Assembly: GCF_016889805.1 (NCBI RefSeq)
Contig: NZ_CP069535.1
Coordinates: 1,674,001-1,738,000, forward strand
Direction: 5' to 3'
Length of the DNA stretch: 64,000 bases
Source of the DNA: Rhodanobacter sp. FDAARGOS 1247
GTDB taxonomy: Bacteria > Pseudomonadota > Gammaproteobacteria > Xanthomonadales > Rhodanobacteraceae
The stretch's first letter is position 1. Each line of letters begins with the position of its first letter. Below the pieces are notes generated by a model. That model was not told where the DNA came from, did no database searches, and worked only from the letters and a program-made list of their open reading frames with translations. Of the stretch, positions 1-8,640 are shown piece after piece. The position numbers and the translations under genes are program-made.

Positions 1-55
1 CGCCACCGCGCTGGAGTTGCTGTCTTGCGCGGCGGGCACCGGCCGCCGGCCAGGC

Positions 56-1045
56 TCAGGCGGCTAGCGCGGCCTGCCGGCGCTCCCGCCAGTGCGGCAC
101 CCCGGTCCATTCGCCGGCGGCGGTGTCGCCGGCCAGCACCCGCGCCACGTCGCGGCGGTCGAGATGCGGCGCGAACTGCGTGACGAACTCCAGCACGTAC
201 TCGCGCAGCACGCTCTCGCGACGCAGCACGATCCAGGTCGTGCATTGCGGAAACAGGTGATCGGCCGGCAGCACGGCCAGGTCGGTGTCGGCCGGCAGCA
301 TCGCCATCTCGGCCAGCACGCCGATGCCGAGCCCGGTGCGCACGTAGGTCTTGATCAGGTCGGCATCGCCGGCGGTCATCGCGACATGCGGCTGCAGCTG
401 GCGCGCCTCGAACGCGCGGCGCAGCGAGGAGTCGGCCTTGACGGAAGAGTCGTAGCTGACCAGCGGGAGTTTCGCCAGGGCGTCCAGCGAAGGCGGCTGG
501 CCGCTGGTGGCCAGCGGATGCTCCCGCGGCGCAAGGATCACCCGATGCCAGCGATAGGCCGGCAGCGCGATGCCGCTGCCGGGCGGCGCGCCGGCCGTGC
601 TGATCACCGCCAGATCGACCCGGCCTGCTTCCAGTTGCGCCAGCACCTCGCTGTCGCGGCCCGGCTGCAGGTGCACGCTGACTCGCGGATAGCTCTGGCT
701 GAGCATTCCGATCGCGGCGGGCAGGGCGAAGCGGGCCTGGGTGTGGGTGGTGGCGATGCGCAGCTCGCCGTGCGCCTCGTTGCGCAGGTTGGCGGCGATC
801 GAGCGGATGTTGGCCGCTTCGGCCAGGATCGTGCGCGCCCGCTCCAGCACCTGCCGGCCGGCATGGGTCACCGTGTCCAGGCTCTTGCCCTTGCGCACGA
901 ACAGCTGGAAACCCAGCTCGTCCTCAAGCTGCCGCAGCTGCTTGCTCAGGCCGGGCTGGGTGGCGTGCACGCGTTCCGCGGCCAGAGTGATGTTCAGGCC
1001 GGAGTCGGCGATGGCTACCAGGTAGCGCAGTTGGGTCAGGGTCAT
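56..1045 (-). CDS. cysB: CysB-type LysR family transcriptional regulator
   Basis: A LysR-type activator, probably of sulfate assimilation and cysteine genes. The N-terminal winged helix-turn-helix covers about residues 4-62; its opening (LRYLVAIADSGLNIT, then TQPGLSKQLRQLEDELG) closely follows the CysB subfamily rather than general LysR proteins. An inducer-binding periplasmic-fold domain fills about residues 90-300. The protein is 329 aa, close to E. coli CysB (324 aa). The start is taken at the ATG giving MTLTQLRYL, because the DNA-binding domain begins there; an in-frame ATG 54 nt upstream would add an unconserved leader. It is transcribed away from the siroheme synthase gene across a 307-bp palindrome-rich region, which fits control of that neighbour and autoregulation (inference). 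The paralogue Cbl is an alternative, but the cysG/cysteine synthase context favours CysB. Confidence 0.85.
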   Translation of the reverse strand: MTLTQLRYLVAIADSGLNITLAAERVHATQPGLSKQLRQLEDELGFQLFVRKGKSLDTVTHAGRQVLERARTILAEAANIRSIAANLRNEAHGELRIATTHTQARFALPAAIGMLSQSYPRVSVHLQPGRDSEVLAQLEAGRVDLAVISTAGAPPGSGIALPAYRWHRVILAPREHPLATSGQPPSLDALAKLPLVSYDSSVKADSSLRRAFEARQLQPHVAMTAGDADLIKTYVRTGLGIGVLAEMAMLPADTDLAVLPADHLFPQCTTWIVLRRESVLREYVLEFVTQFAPHLDRRDVARVLAGDTAAGEWTGVPHWRERRQAALAA

Positions 1046-1207
1046 GGCGAAGTTCTCGTGTACGGTCGGGATCGTGGAGGCGAGGCGCGAACGAAACACG
1101 GATACATCGCGTGGCAGCCGGCGTGGTCAGGGTGGGCACAAGGCCGCGGGCCGCCACCGGGGGCAGGGCTTCAGGGGATGCGTGGCCTGGACGTGATTTC
1201 ATGATCA

Positions 1208-1296
1208 GACGTCTATACGTCCATTTGATGGATTGGTCAAGTTTTCGGCAACATGCCGTGGCGGCATATGCGCGGTGGCGCAAATCATTTGTCGCC
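1208..1296. promoter_or_regulatory. Palindrome cluster in the cysB-cysG divergent region
   Basis: The 307-bp gap 1046-1352 between the two divergent genes holds three short inverted repeats: GACGT-CTAT-ACGTC at 1208-1221, ATGCCG-TGG-CGGCAT at 1253-1267, and GGCG-CAAAT-C-ATTTG-T-CGCC at 1277-1296. The surrounding bases are more AT-rich than the genes. They are candidate operators for CysB or another regulator, but no single site matches a consensus well enough to name it. Confidence 0.4.
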
Positions 1297-1352
1297 GCCG
1301 CTGGCGCGCGGATAGCGTGGTCGCATCGCCATACCTGCACCGGACGCATCGC

Positions 1353-2822
1353 ATGAAGTTGTATCCCCTGTTCGCCGATCTGTCCCGCCGCGCCGTGCTG
1401 GTGGTCGGTGGTGGCCCGGTGGCCGAACGCAAGGTGGCGGCGCTGCTCGGCGCGCAGGCGCAGGTCACGGTGAACGCGCCCACGCTGACGCCGCAGCTGC
1501 GGCGGTGGGTGGCCGATGGCCGCGTGGCCCACCGCCACGAATCGTTCCGCGAAAGCTGGCTGGATCGGGTCTGGCTGGTGGTGGCGGCGACCTCGGACGT
1601 CGAGCTGAACCGCCTGATCGCGACCTTTGCCGAGCTGCGGCGGATCTTCGTCAACGTGGTGGACGACGCAGCCCTGTCGAGTTTTCACGTGCCGGCCGTG
1701 GTCGACCGGTCGCCGCTGACCATCGCCATCTCCAGCGGCGGCGAGGCGCCGATGCTGGCCCGACTGGTGCGCGAGCGGCTGGAGGGCTTGCTGGATCACT
1801 CGCTGGGCGCGCTGGCCACGCTGGCGGCCGGCCTGCGCAAGCGCATCCGGGCACGGCATCCGGACATGGCTGCGCGCCGGCGCTTCTACGAGAACCTGTT
1901 CACCGGTCCGGTGGCGGGCCTGCTGCGGCAGGGCCGGCCGGAAGCCGCCCGCCAGGCGATGGAAGCGACGCTGCTGGCGCTGCCGGAGGCGCCGACCGGT
2001 TCGGTGGTGCTGGTGGGCGCCGGTCCCGGCGATCCGGGCCTGCTGACCTTGCGGGCGCTGCGCGCGCTGAACGAGGCGGACGTGATCCTGCACGACCGGC
2101 TGGTCAGCGCCGAGGTGCTGGAACTGGCCCGGCGCGACGCCGAACGGATCGAGGTCGGCAAGCAGGCAGGCCGTCATCACACCAGCCAGGAAGCCATCCA
2201 CGACCTGCTGCTGCGGCACGCGCGGGCGGGGCGGCGGGTGGTGCGGCTGAAGGGCGGCGATCCCTTCGTGTTCGGTCGCGGCGGCGAGGAGCTGGAATTC
2301 CTGCGCGCTCACGCCATTCCCTGTGAAGTCGTGCCCGGCATCACCGCCGCCGTGGCCTGCGCGGCTTACGCGGGCGTGCCGCTGACCCACCGCCATCACG
2401 CGCAGTCGGTGCGCCTGGTCACCGCGCATGGCCAGTCGCCGGACCAGTCGCCGGACTGGGCGCTGCTGGCCCAGGAACGGCAGACCTTGGCGGTGTACAT
2501 GGGCGTGGCCGAACTGGGCGCGCTGCAGGCGGGCCTGCTCGCCCACGGCCGGGCGCCGACCACGCCGTTCGCGCTGATCGAGAATGGCTCGCGCCCGGAG
2601 CAGCGCGTGGTCACCGGCACCCTGGCCAACCTGGTCGAGCGTGCGACGTTCCATGCGGTGCGCTCGCCGGCCTTGCTGATCGTGGGCGAAGTGGCTGCGC
2701 TGGCGCCTTCGCTGGCCTGGTTCGGCCAGCCGCCACTGGGAGCCACGGTGCATGCCCTCCGCACGCAGGAGCGCGCGCCGGCGGCACCCGACGTGCTGGC
2801 CGCGCTGCATCGCGCCGGATGA
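1353..2822 (+). CDS. cysG: Siroheme synthase (precorrin-2 dehydrogenase/ferrochelatase plus uroporphyrinogen-III methyltransferase)
   Basis: A fused enzyme converting uroporphyrinogen III to siroheme, the cofactor of sulfite and nitrite reductases. Residues about 10-210 form the NAD-dependent dehydrogenase/ferrochelatase half, with the nucleotide-binding stretch [11 protein letters not shown] near residue 16. Residues about 216-460 are the SAM-dependent methyltransferase, starting with [12 protein letters not shown] near 218 and containing [15 protein letters not shown] near 299. At 489 aa it is slightly longer than E. coli CysG (457 aa), with about 25 extra residues after the methyltransferase core. 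The ATG at 1353 is chosen because homology begins at MKLYPLF; an upstream in-frame ATG would add 40 unconserved residues. A cysteine synthase follows 61 nt later, suggesting a sulfur-assimilation operon. Confidence 0.93.
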   Translation: MKLYPLFADLSRRAVLVVGGGPVAERKVAALLGAQAQVTVNAPTLTPQLRRWVADGRVAHRHESFRESWLDRVWLVVAATSDVELNRLIATFAELRRIFVNVVDDAALSSFHVPAVVDRSPLTIAISSGGEAPMLARLVRERLEGLLDHSLGALATLAAGLRKRIRARHPDMAARRRFYENLFTGPVAGLLRQGRPEAARQAMEATLLALPEAPTGSVVLVGAGPGDPGLLTLRALRALNEADVILHDRLVSAEVLELARRDAERIEVGKQAGRHHTSQEAIHDLLLRHARAGRRVVRLKGGDPFVFGRGGEELEFLRAHAIPCEVVPGITAAVACAAYAGVPLTHRHHAQSVRLVTAHGQSPDQSPDWALLAQERQTLAVYMGVAELGALQAGLLAHGRAPTTPFALIENGSRPEQRVVTGTLANLVERATFHAVRSPALLIVGEVAALAPSLAWFGQPPLGATVHALRTQERAPAAPDVLAALHRAG

Positions 2823-2883
2823 ACATTTTTGCCGCGACGGGCGCATGATGCCCGTCGACTTTCCTGCCTTTAGGAGTCTTGCC

Positions 2884-3825
2884 ATGATCCACAACAGCAT
2901 CCTCGACACCATCGGCAACACGCCGATCGTCCGCCTCCACCGACTGGCGCCAAAACACGTCGAACTCTATGTGAAGGTGGAGGCCTTCAATCCGGCCGGT
3001 TCGGTCAAGGATCGACTGGCGCTGGCGATCATCCTGGACGCCGAACAGCGCGGCGTGCTGAAGCCGGGGCAGACCGTGGTCGAGGCCACTTCGGGCAACA
3101 CCGGCGTGGCACTCGCCGCGATCTGCGCGGCCCGTGGCTATCCGTTCGTGGCGGTGATGGCCGAGACGTTCTCGATCGAGCGGCGCAAGCTGATTCGTGC
3201 CTACGGCGGCAAGGTCGTGCTGACGCCTGCGGCTGCACGGGGCACCGGCATGGTCGACAAGGCGCTGGAGCTGGCACGGAAGCATGGCTGGTTCTTCACC
3301 AACCAGTTCGAGAACCCGGCCAACCCGGCCTACCACCGGCAGACCACGGCGCCGGAAATCCTGCGTGACTTCGCCGGGCGCCGGCTGGATTACTTCGTCA
3401 GCGGCTGGGGTACCGGAGGCACGCTGACCGGCGTGGGCGAGGTGCTGAAAGTGGCGCGACCGAACGTGCAGGTGGTCGCCACCGAGCCGACCGTGGCTGC
3501 CCTGCTGTCAGGCAAGGAATGGCAGCCGCACAAGATCCAGGGCTGGACCCCGGACTTCGTGCCGGCGGTGCTGAATCCGAAGGTGGTGGATCGCATCGTG
3601 CTGATCGACGACGTGCTGGCCCGTGATACTTCGCGTGCACTGGCCCAGCGCGAAGGCATCTTTGCCGGCATTTCCTCGGGTGCCACGCTGGCCGCTGCGC
3701 TGGAAGTGGCGAAGGATGCGCCGGAAGGTTCGGTGCTGCTGGCGATGCTGCCCGATACCGGCGAACGCTATCTGTCGACCTTCCTGTTCGAAGGCGTCAA
3801 CGAGGGTTCGGACGAGTTCGAGTGA
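2884..3825 (+). CDS. Cysteine synthase (O-acetylserine sulfhydrylase, CysK/CysM family)
   Basis: A PLP-dependent enzyme making cysteine from O-acetylserine and sulfide (or thiosulfate if CysM-like). The PLP lysine is K42 in NPAGSVKDR, the substrate loop TSGNTG lies near residue 69, and the phosphate-binding GTGGT near 176. Features are mixed: NPAGSVKDR is the CysM form, while the PDFVP motif before the C-terminal third resembles the CysK loop. The length of 313 aa lies between E. coli CysK (323) and CysM (303), so no gene symbol is assigned. The start ATG follows TAGGAG at a sensible distance. It sits downstream of cysG on the same strand and is probably co-regulated through CysB. Confidence 0.9.
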   Translation: MIHNSILDTIGNTPIVRLHRLAPKHVELYVKVEAFNPAGSVKDRLALAIILDAEQRGVLKPGQTVVEATSGNTGVALAAICAARGYPFVAVMAETFSIERRKLIRAYGGKVVLTPAAARGTGMVDKALELARKHGWFFTNQFENPANPAYHRQTTAPEILRDFAGRRLDYFVSGWGTGGTLTGVGEVLKVARPNVQVVATEPTVAALLSGKEWQPHKIQGWTPDFVPAVLNPKVVDRIVLIDDVLARDTSRALAQREGIFAGISSGATLAAALEVAKDAPEGSVLLAMLPDTGERYLSTFLFEGVNEGSDEFE

Positions 3826-3998
3826 TCGGCGGCCGAATCACCCGGGCAGCAGGTTCCATGGCGCGGTGATGCCGCGTGCGGGGCTGGCCGGCGGTGACGT
3901 CGTATCCAGTGGTAACCATGGCGACTAACATGGAGGTTCGTCGCGCGCCCGCTACCCGTGCTGCGCGACGCCCCTCGTGTCCCCCATGGAGAAACCGG

Positions 3999-4616
3999 AT
4001 GAAGCTGTATTACATGCCTGGCGCCTGCTCGCTCTCGCCGCACATCGTGGCGCTGGAAGCCGGCCTGCCATTGCAGCTGGTCAGGGTCGACGGCAAGACC
4101 AAGCGTACCGAGAGCGGCGACGACTTCCTGCAGGTCAACCCGAAAGGCTACGTGCCCACACTGCAGCTGGACGGCGGCGAAGTGCTGACCGAAGGTCCGG
4201 CGATCGTGCAGTATCTGGCCGACCAGAACCCGGCCAGCGGGCTGGCGCCGGCCAACGGCACGCTGCCGCGCTACCACCTGCAGGAGATGCTCGGCTACAT
4301 CAACTCCGAGCTGCACAAGACCTACAGCCCGCTGTTCAACCCGGCCACGCCGGAGCCGACGCGGCAGGAACGCAAGGAGTATCTGCGCAAACGTTACGCA
4401 ACGCTCGATGCCCTGCTGGCGAAGCAGGAGTGGCTGCTGGGCGGGCAATTCACCGCCGCCGACGCCTATCTGTTCACCGTCACCAACTGGGCGAAGCACG
4501 TGGACCTGGACCTGTCGGAATTCAGGTCGCTGACCGCGTTCCAGCAACGCGTGGCGGCGCGGCCGATGGTGCAGGCGGCGATGGAGGCCGAGGGTCTGCT
4601 CAAGAAGTCGGCGTAA
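3999..4616 (+). CDS. gstA: Glutathione S-transferase, beta class
   Basis: A cytosolic glutathione transferase of 205 aa. The N-terminal thioredoxin-like domain (about residues 1-80) opens with MKLYYMPGACSLSPHI, which holds the beta-class cysteine (C10) that forms a mixed disulfide with glutathione. The helical C-terminal domain covers about 88-200. The cis-proline region VNPKGYVPTL and the glutathione-contacting LTEGPAIVQYL are present. The ATG at 3999 follows GGAGAAACCGG; earlier in-frame ATGs give no conserved sequence. It stands alone, with a rho-independent terminator about 20 nt downstream. The substrate is unknown; detoxification or a stress role is inferred from the family. Confidence 0.9.
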   Translation: MKLYYMPGACSLSPHIVALEAGLPLQLVRVDGKTKRTESGDDFLQVNPKGYVPTLQLDGGEVLTEGPAIVQYLADQNPASGLAPANGTLPRYHLQEMLGYINSELHKTYSPLFNPATPEPTRQERKEYLRKRYATLDALLAKQEWLLGGQFTAADAYLFTVTNWAKHVDLDLSEFRSLTAFQQRVAARPMVQAAMEAEGLLKKSA

Positions 4617-4634
4617 CCGGACAACATCCGCAAG

Positions 4635-4662
4635 GGCCGGCGCCGCGAGGTGCCGGCCTTTT
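4635..4662 (+). terminator. Rho-independent terminator after gstA
   Basis: A GGCCGGC/GCCGGCC stem with a 10-nt loop is followed by TTTT. Confidence 0.7.
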
Positions 4663-4744
4663 GCATGCGGCAGGTGTCCATGCGCGACGAATCCGGCAAT
4701 CGCCGGGCGCTTGCCGGCGGGTAGCGCCAATTGCCGGCGATGGC

Positions 4745-4774
4745 TTGTGCTACCGCACGGCGCAACCGTAAAAT
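4745..4774 (+). promoter_or_regulatory. Possible sigma-70 promoter upstream of tRNA-Leu
   Basis: TTGTGC and TAAAAT are separated by 18 nt. The site lies about 135 nt before the mature tRNA, so the assignment to tRNA-Leu is weak. The remaining sequence of the 4663-4909 gap shows no gene. Confidence 0.25.
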
Positions 4775-4909
4775 GGTCCGCTTTCGTATAAGGTAATCAT
4801 CGACTTAGGCGATCACGCCGGTTGATCTGGGGGCGACGGCGGGCCGCGCAGGCGGCTCGCATTGGCTTTGCATATCAGTTGGTTAGGGTCGTTTGACGAG
4901 GGTGGCAAG

Positions 4910-4994
4910 GCGAGAGTGGCGGAATTGGTAGACGCACCAGATTTAGGTTCTGGCGGTTAACCCCGTGGGGGTTCGAGTCCCCCCTTTCGCACCA
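4910..4994 (+). tRNA. tRNA-Leu (UAG)
   Basis: An 85-nt class II tRNA with encoded CCA. The acceptor GCGAGAG pairs with CTTTCGC (one G-U pair), the anticodon loop TTTAGGT gives UAG, there is a long variable arm, and the T arm contains GGTTCGAGTCC. It lies 90 nt upstream of tig. Confidence 0.95.
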
Positions 4995-5084
4995 TGCCCC
5001 GTTGATTTCCCTTGATTTCCGGGCGACACAGCCGCCATGGCGCCGGTGCGGGCCCACAACATTCAGGTAGTACCAGGAGACGTC

Positions 5085-6377
5085 ATGCAGGTTTCGGTTG
5101 AGAACATCGGCTCGCTCGAGCGCAAGCTCACGGTGAAATTTCCGGCGGAGCGGTTTGAGACGCAGGTCAGCGCACGCATCGCGGAAATGGGTCGCACGGT
5201 TCGCCTGAAGGGCTTCCGTCCGGGCAAGGTGCCCACCACGGTGATCAAGCAGCGTTTCGGCGACCAGGTTCGCGGCGAGGTTCTGTCCGACCTGATCGGC
5301 AGCACGCTGCGTGAAGCCGTGCAGCAGGAAAAGCTGCAGCCGATCGCGAACCCGTCGATCGACACCACGGGCAAGCCGGAAAACGGCGAGATCGCCTACA
5401 CCGCCACCTTCGAGATCATGCCGGAGTTCCCCCAGGTCGACGTGGCCGCGCTCGAGATCAAGCGCCCCGTGGCCGAGGTCAGCGACGCGGACATCGACAA
5501 GATGCTGGAGACGCTGCGCCAGCAGCGTCGCAGCTTCGACGAAGTCGAGCGCGCCTCGGCCGATGGCGACTTCGTGATGTTCGAGTATTCCGCCAGCGCG
5601 GACGACTACCGTTTCCCCGCCGAAGGCCAGGAACGCGCCGGCAGCGTGCTCGGTTCGGGCACCCTGTTCAAGGCGCTGGACGAAGCGCTGACCGGCCGCA
5701 AGAGCGGTGAAAGCTTCGAGACCGACGTGCTGTTCCCGGAGGATTTCCGCAACGATCAGCTGGCCGGGAAGAATGCGAAGGTCAGCTTCAACATCATCAA
5801 GGTGCAGGAACCGAAGCTGCCCGAGATCGACGCCGAATTCGCCAAGCTGTTCGGCATTGCCGACGGCGATCTGGAAACCTTCCGCAAGGAAGTGCGGGCC
5901 AACCTGGAGCGCGAACTGAAGGCCGCGTTGATGGGCCGCCTGAAATCCGAAGTGGCCGAGAAGCTGGCGGTGACCCACGCCGAGCTGGATGTGCCGAAGC
6001 TGATGGTGCAGTCCGAGGCGCGCAACATGGCCGCCGGCAGCGTGCCCCAGGGCCAGCAGCCGCCGCCGCAGCTGATCGAGGCCGCCATGCCGGTGGCTCG
6101 CCAGCGGGTGATCGCCGGTCTGCTGATGGGCGAAATCGCCCGCAAGCAGGAGATCAAGATCGATCGCAAGCGCGTGGCCGAGCAGCTGGCCGCGATTGCC
6201 TCGACCTATGAAGAACCGGAAAAGGTCATTGAACTGTACAACGGCGACCCCCAGTTGATGTCCGGGCTGCAGAATCGCGTGATGGAAGATCAGGTGGCGG
6301 AGTGGGTGGCGGAACACGCCACGACCACCCAGCTGGATCTCACGTTCGACGAGGTGATGCGTCCAGTCAGCGCCTGA
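5085..6377 (+). CDS. tig: Trigger factor, ribosome-associated chaperone and peptidyl-prolyl isomerase
   Basis: Binds at the ribosomal exit tunnel and protects nascent chains. It is 430 aa (E. coli 432). The N-terminal ribosome-binding domain (about 1-145) contains the signature GFRPGKVP, close to the canonical GFRxGKxP that docks on protein L23. The FKBP-like PPIase domain lies near 155-240 and the helical C-terminal chaperone domain from about 250 to the end. The ATG giving [10 protein letters not shown] is preceded by AGGAGA and matches the family N-terminus; an in-frame ATG 48 nt upstream is unconserved. It leads the conserved tig-clpP-clpX-lon series, with clpP 62 nt downstream. Confidence 0.97.
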   Translation: MQVSVENIGSLERKLTVKFPAERFETQVSARIAEMGRTVRLKGFRPGKVPTTVIKQRFGDQVRGEVLSDLIGSTLREAVQQEKLQPIANPSIDTTGKPENGEIAYTATFEIMPEFPQVDVAALEIKRPVAEVSDADIDKMLETLRQQRRSFDEVERASADGDFVMFEYSASADDYRFPAEGQERAGSVLGSGTLFKALDEALTGRKSGESFETDVLFPEDFRNDQLAGKNAKVSFNIIKVQEPKLPEIDAEFAKLFGIADGDLETFRKEVRANLERELKAALMGRLKSEVAEKLAVTHAELDVPKLMVQSEARNMAAGSVPQGQQPPPQLIEAAMPVARQRVIAGLLMGEIARKQEIKIDRKRVAEQLAAIASTYEEPEKVIELYNGDPQLMSGLQNRVMEDQVAEWVAEHATTTQLDLTFDEVMRPVSA

Positions 6378-6439
6378 GCAACCAGGCTGGAAAACCGGCC
6401 CGGGCAACCACCCGGGCTCATCAACGGAGAGCTGCAGAC

Positions 6440-7069
6440 ATGGCCATGGATACTATCCAGAACCTCAATTTGGTCCCGATGGTCGTCGAGCAGACCGCTC
6501 GCGGCGAGCGCTCCTACGACATCTATTCGCGCCTGCTGAAAGAGCGCGTGATCTTCCTGGTGGGCGAGGTCAACGACCAGGTCGCGAACCTGATCGTGGC
6601 GCAGATGCTGTTCCTGGAGTCGGAAAATCCGGACAAGGACATCAATTTCTACATCAACAGCCCGGGCGGTGCCGTCACCGCCGGTCTGGCGATCTACGAC
6701 ACCATGCAGTTCATCAAGCCGAACGTCAGCACGATGTGCATCGGCCAGGCCTGCAGCATGGGCTCGTTCCTGCTGATGGCCGGCGCCAAGGGCAAGCGTT
6801 TCGCGCTGCCGAACTCGCGCATCATGATCCATCAGCCCTCCGGCGGCGCGCAGGGCCAGGCCACCGACATCGAGATCCAGGCCCGCGAGATCCTTTACAT
6901 CCGCGAGCGCCTGAACAAGTTGTACGTCGAACACACCGGCCAGCCGCTCGAGAAGATCGAGCTGGACATGGAGCGCGATCGCTTCATGAACGCGGTGGAC
7001 GCGAAGGCGTATGGCCTGATCGACGAGGTGCTCGACAAGCGCGCTGGCGAAACGGTGAAATCGGCCTGA
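6440..7069 (+). CDS. clpP: ATP-dependent Clp protease proteolytic subunit
   Basis: The serine peptidase that assembles into a double heptameric chamber and works with ClpX (next gene) or ClpA. It is 209 aa. The catalytic triad is visible: S106 in [10 protein letters not shown]131 in [10 protein letters not shown] and D180 in MERDRF. The short N-terminal segment before the mature DMVPMVVE-like region (here LVPMVVEQ) is probably autoprocessed. The ATG at 6440 has GGAGA upstream; a second ATG two codons later is also possible. It lies between tig and clpX, with a strong hairpin before clpX. Confidence 0.97.
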   Translation: MAMDTIQNLNLVPMVVEQTARGERSYDIYSRLLKERVIFLVGEVNDQVANLIVAQMLFLESENPDKDINFYINSPGGAVTAGLAIYDTMQFIKPNVSTMCIGQACSMGSFLLMAGAKGKRFALPNSRIMIHQPSGGAQGQATDIEIQAREILYIRERLNKLYVEHTGQPLEKIELDMERDRFMNAVDAKAYGLIDEVLDKRAGETVKSA

Positions 7070-7100
7070 GTTCCGGTTTCCACACCACGGTCACGAGAGG

Positions 7101-7130
7101 GGCTCCGCGTCTGCAGGCAGACGCGGAGCC
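7101..7130 (+). terminator. Hairpin between clpP and clpX
   Basis: A perfect 13-bp stem GGCTCCGCGTCTG/CAGACGCGGAGCC with a 4-nt loop, followed by only a weak T tract (TGTGTTATT). It probably attenuates or ends tig-clpP transcription, or stabilises that mRNA. Confidence 0.6.
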
Positions 7131-7178
7131 CTGTGTTATTCTCGCGGCGCATCCAGATTTACCAGCGGGACCGAGAGT

Positions 7179-8471
7179 ATGAGTGACGACCGTCAGGGGC
7201 GATCCAGCGACAGCGGCAAGATTCTCTATTGCTCTTTCTGTGGCAAGAGCCAGCATGAAGTGCGCAAGCTGATCGCGGGCCCGTCCGTGTTCATCTGCGA
7301 CGAATGCGTCGAGCTCTGCAACGACATCATCCGCGAGGAACTGGAAGAGAAGGCCGCTTCGGGCCGGACCCAGTTGCCGAAGCCGCGCGAGATCCGCGAA
7401 TCGCTGGATCAGTACGTGGTCGGCCAGAGCCGCGCCAAGAAGGCGCTCGCCGTCGCGGTGTACAACCATTACAAGCGGATCGAGTCGCGCCAGAAGAGCG
7501 ACGACATCGAACTGGGCAAGTCCAACATCCTGCTGATCGGGCCGACCGGTTCGGGCAAGACGCTGCTGGCCGAAACGCTGGCGCGCCTGCTCAACGTGCC
7601 GTTCACGATCGCCGACGCGACCACGCTGACCGAAGCCGGCTACGTGGGCGAGGATGTCGAGAACATCATCCAGAAGCTGTTGCAGAAGTGCGACTACGAC
7701 GTCGAGAAGGCGCAGTCGGGCATCGTCTACATCGACGAGATCGACAAGATTTCGCGCAAGAGCGAGAACCCGTCGATCACCCGCGACGTTTCCGGCGAAG
7801 GCGTGCAGCAGGCATTGCTGAAGCTGATCGAGGGCACCCTGGCCTCGGTGCCGCCGCAGGGCGGTCGCAAGCATCCGCAGCAGGAATTCCTGCAGGTCGA
7901 CACCAAGAACATCCTGTTCATCTGCGGTGGCGCGTTCTCCGGCCTGGACAAGGTCATCCAGCAGCGCTCCGAGACCACCGGCATCGGTTTTTCCGCCGAA
8001 GTGCGCTCCAAGGAGCGCACCGAGAACCTCGGCAAGGTGCTGGCCGAAGTCGAGCCGGCCGATCTGGTGCGCTTCGGCCTGATTCCGGAGTTCGTCGGAC
8101 GCCTGCCCGTGGTGGCCACGCTGGACGAGCTGGACGAAGCGGCGCTGGTGAAGATCCTCACCGAGCCGAAGAACGCGGTGACCAAGCAGTTCAGGAAGCT
8201 GTTCGAGATGGAAGAGGTGGAGCTCGAGTTCCGCCCCGAAGCATTGCAGGCCATTGCCCGCAAGGCGCTCAAGCGCAAGACCGGCGCCCGCGGCCTGCGC
8301 ACCATCCTGGAGCAGGTGTTGCTGGACACGATGTACGAGCTGCCCTCGCTGGAACACGTCAGCAAGGTGGTGGTGGACGACGCCGTGATCGAAGGGCAGG
8401 CCGAGCCTTACCTGATCTACCGCGGCAACCTGCAGCAGCGCGTGGCGGGCGAGGGCGGCGACGCCGCCTGA
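7179..8471 (+). CDS. clpX: ATP-dependent Clp protease ATP-binding subunit ClpX
   Basis: An AAA+ unfoldase that feeds substrates to ClpP. It is 430 aa, close to the family norm (424 in E. coli). The N-terminal zinc-binding domain shows CSFC and CDEC pairs within residues 13-45. Walker A GPTGSGKT lies near residue 121 and Walker B IVYIDEID near 183. The sensor and C-terminal ClpB-D2-small-like domain follow from about 310. The start ATG opens MSDDRQG directly before the zinc domain. A strong terminator follows, so lon is a separate transcription unit. Confidence 0.97.
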   Translation: MSDDRQGRSSDSGKILYCSFCGKSQHEVRKLIAGPSVFICDECVELCNDIIREELEEKAASGRTQLPKPREIRESLDQYVVGQSRAKKALAVAVYNHYKRIESRQKSDDIELGKSNILLIGPTGSGKTLLAETLARLLNVPFTIADATTLTEAGYVGEDVENIIQKLLQKCDYDVEKAQSGIVYIDEIDKISRKSENPSITRDVSGEGVQQALLKLIEGTLASVPPQGGRKHPQQEFLQVDTKNILFICGGAFSGLDKVIQQRSETTGIGFSAEVRSKERTENLGKVLAEVEPADLVRFGLIPEFVGRLPVVATLDELDEAALVKILTEPKNAVTKQFRKLFEMEEVELEFRPEALQAIARKALKRKTGARGLRTILEQVLLDTMYELPSLEHVSKVVVDDAVIEGQAEPYLIYRGNLQQRVAGEGGDAA

Positions 8472-8494
8472 TTCTTCGCGCCCCTGCATCGACG

Positions 8495-8531
8495 ACGGCT
8501 CCGGTGGATCTTCCCGGAGCCGTTTCTTTTT
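8495..8531 (+). terminator. Rho-independent terminator after clpX
   Basis: The 10-bp stem ACGGCTCCGG/CCGGAGCCGT has a 9-nt loop and is followed by TTCTTTTT. Confidence 0.85.
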
Positions 8532-8640
8532 CGGCCGACCGCCGACCTTGACTCGGTTGGCCGTCGCCTCCACTTGACGAGTTGGGATGCCCGGCGCAGT
8601 GTCGGGTTGAACGCACAATCGACCGAGGGACCCCTCTTTC

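Noticed and set aside
92..1204. Long plus-strand ORF opposite cysB
   Set aside because: Its translation is Arg/Gly/His-rich low-complexity and it lies antisense to a clear LysR gene; a GC-rich shadow frame.
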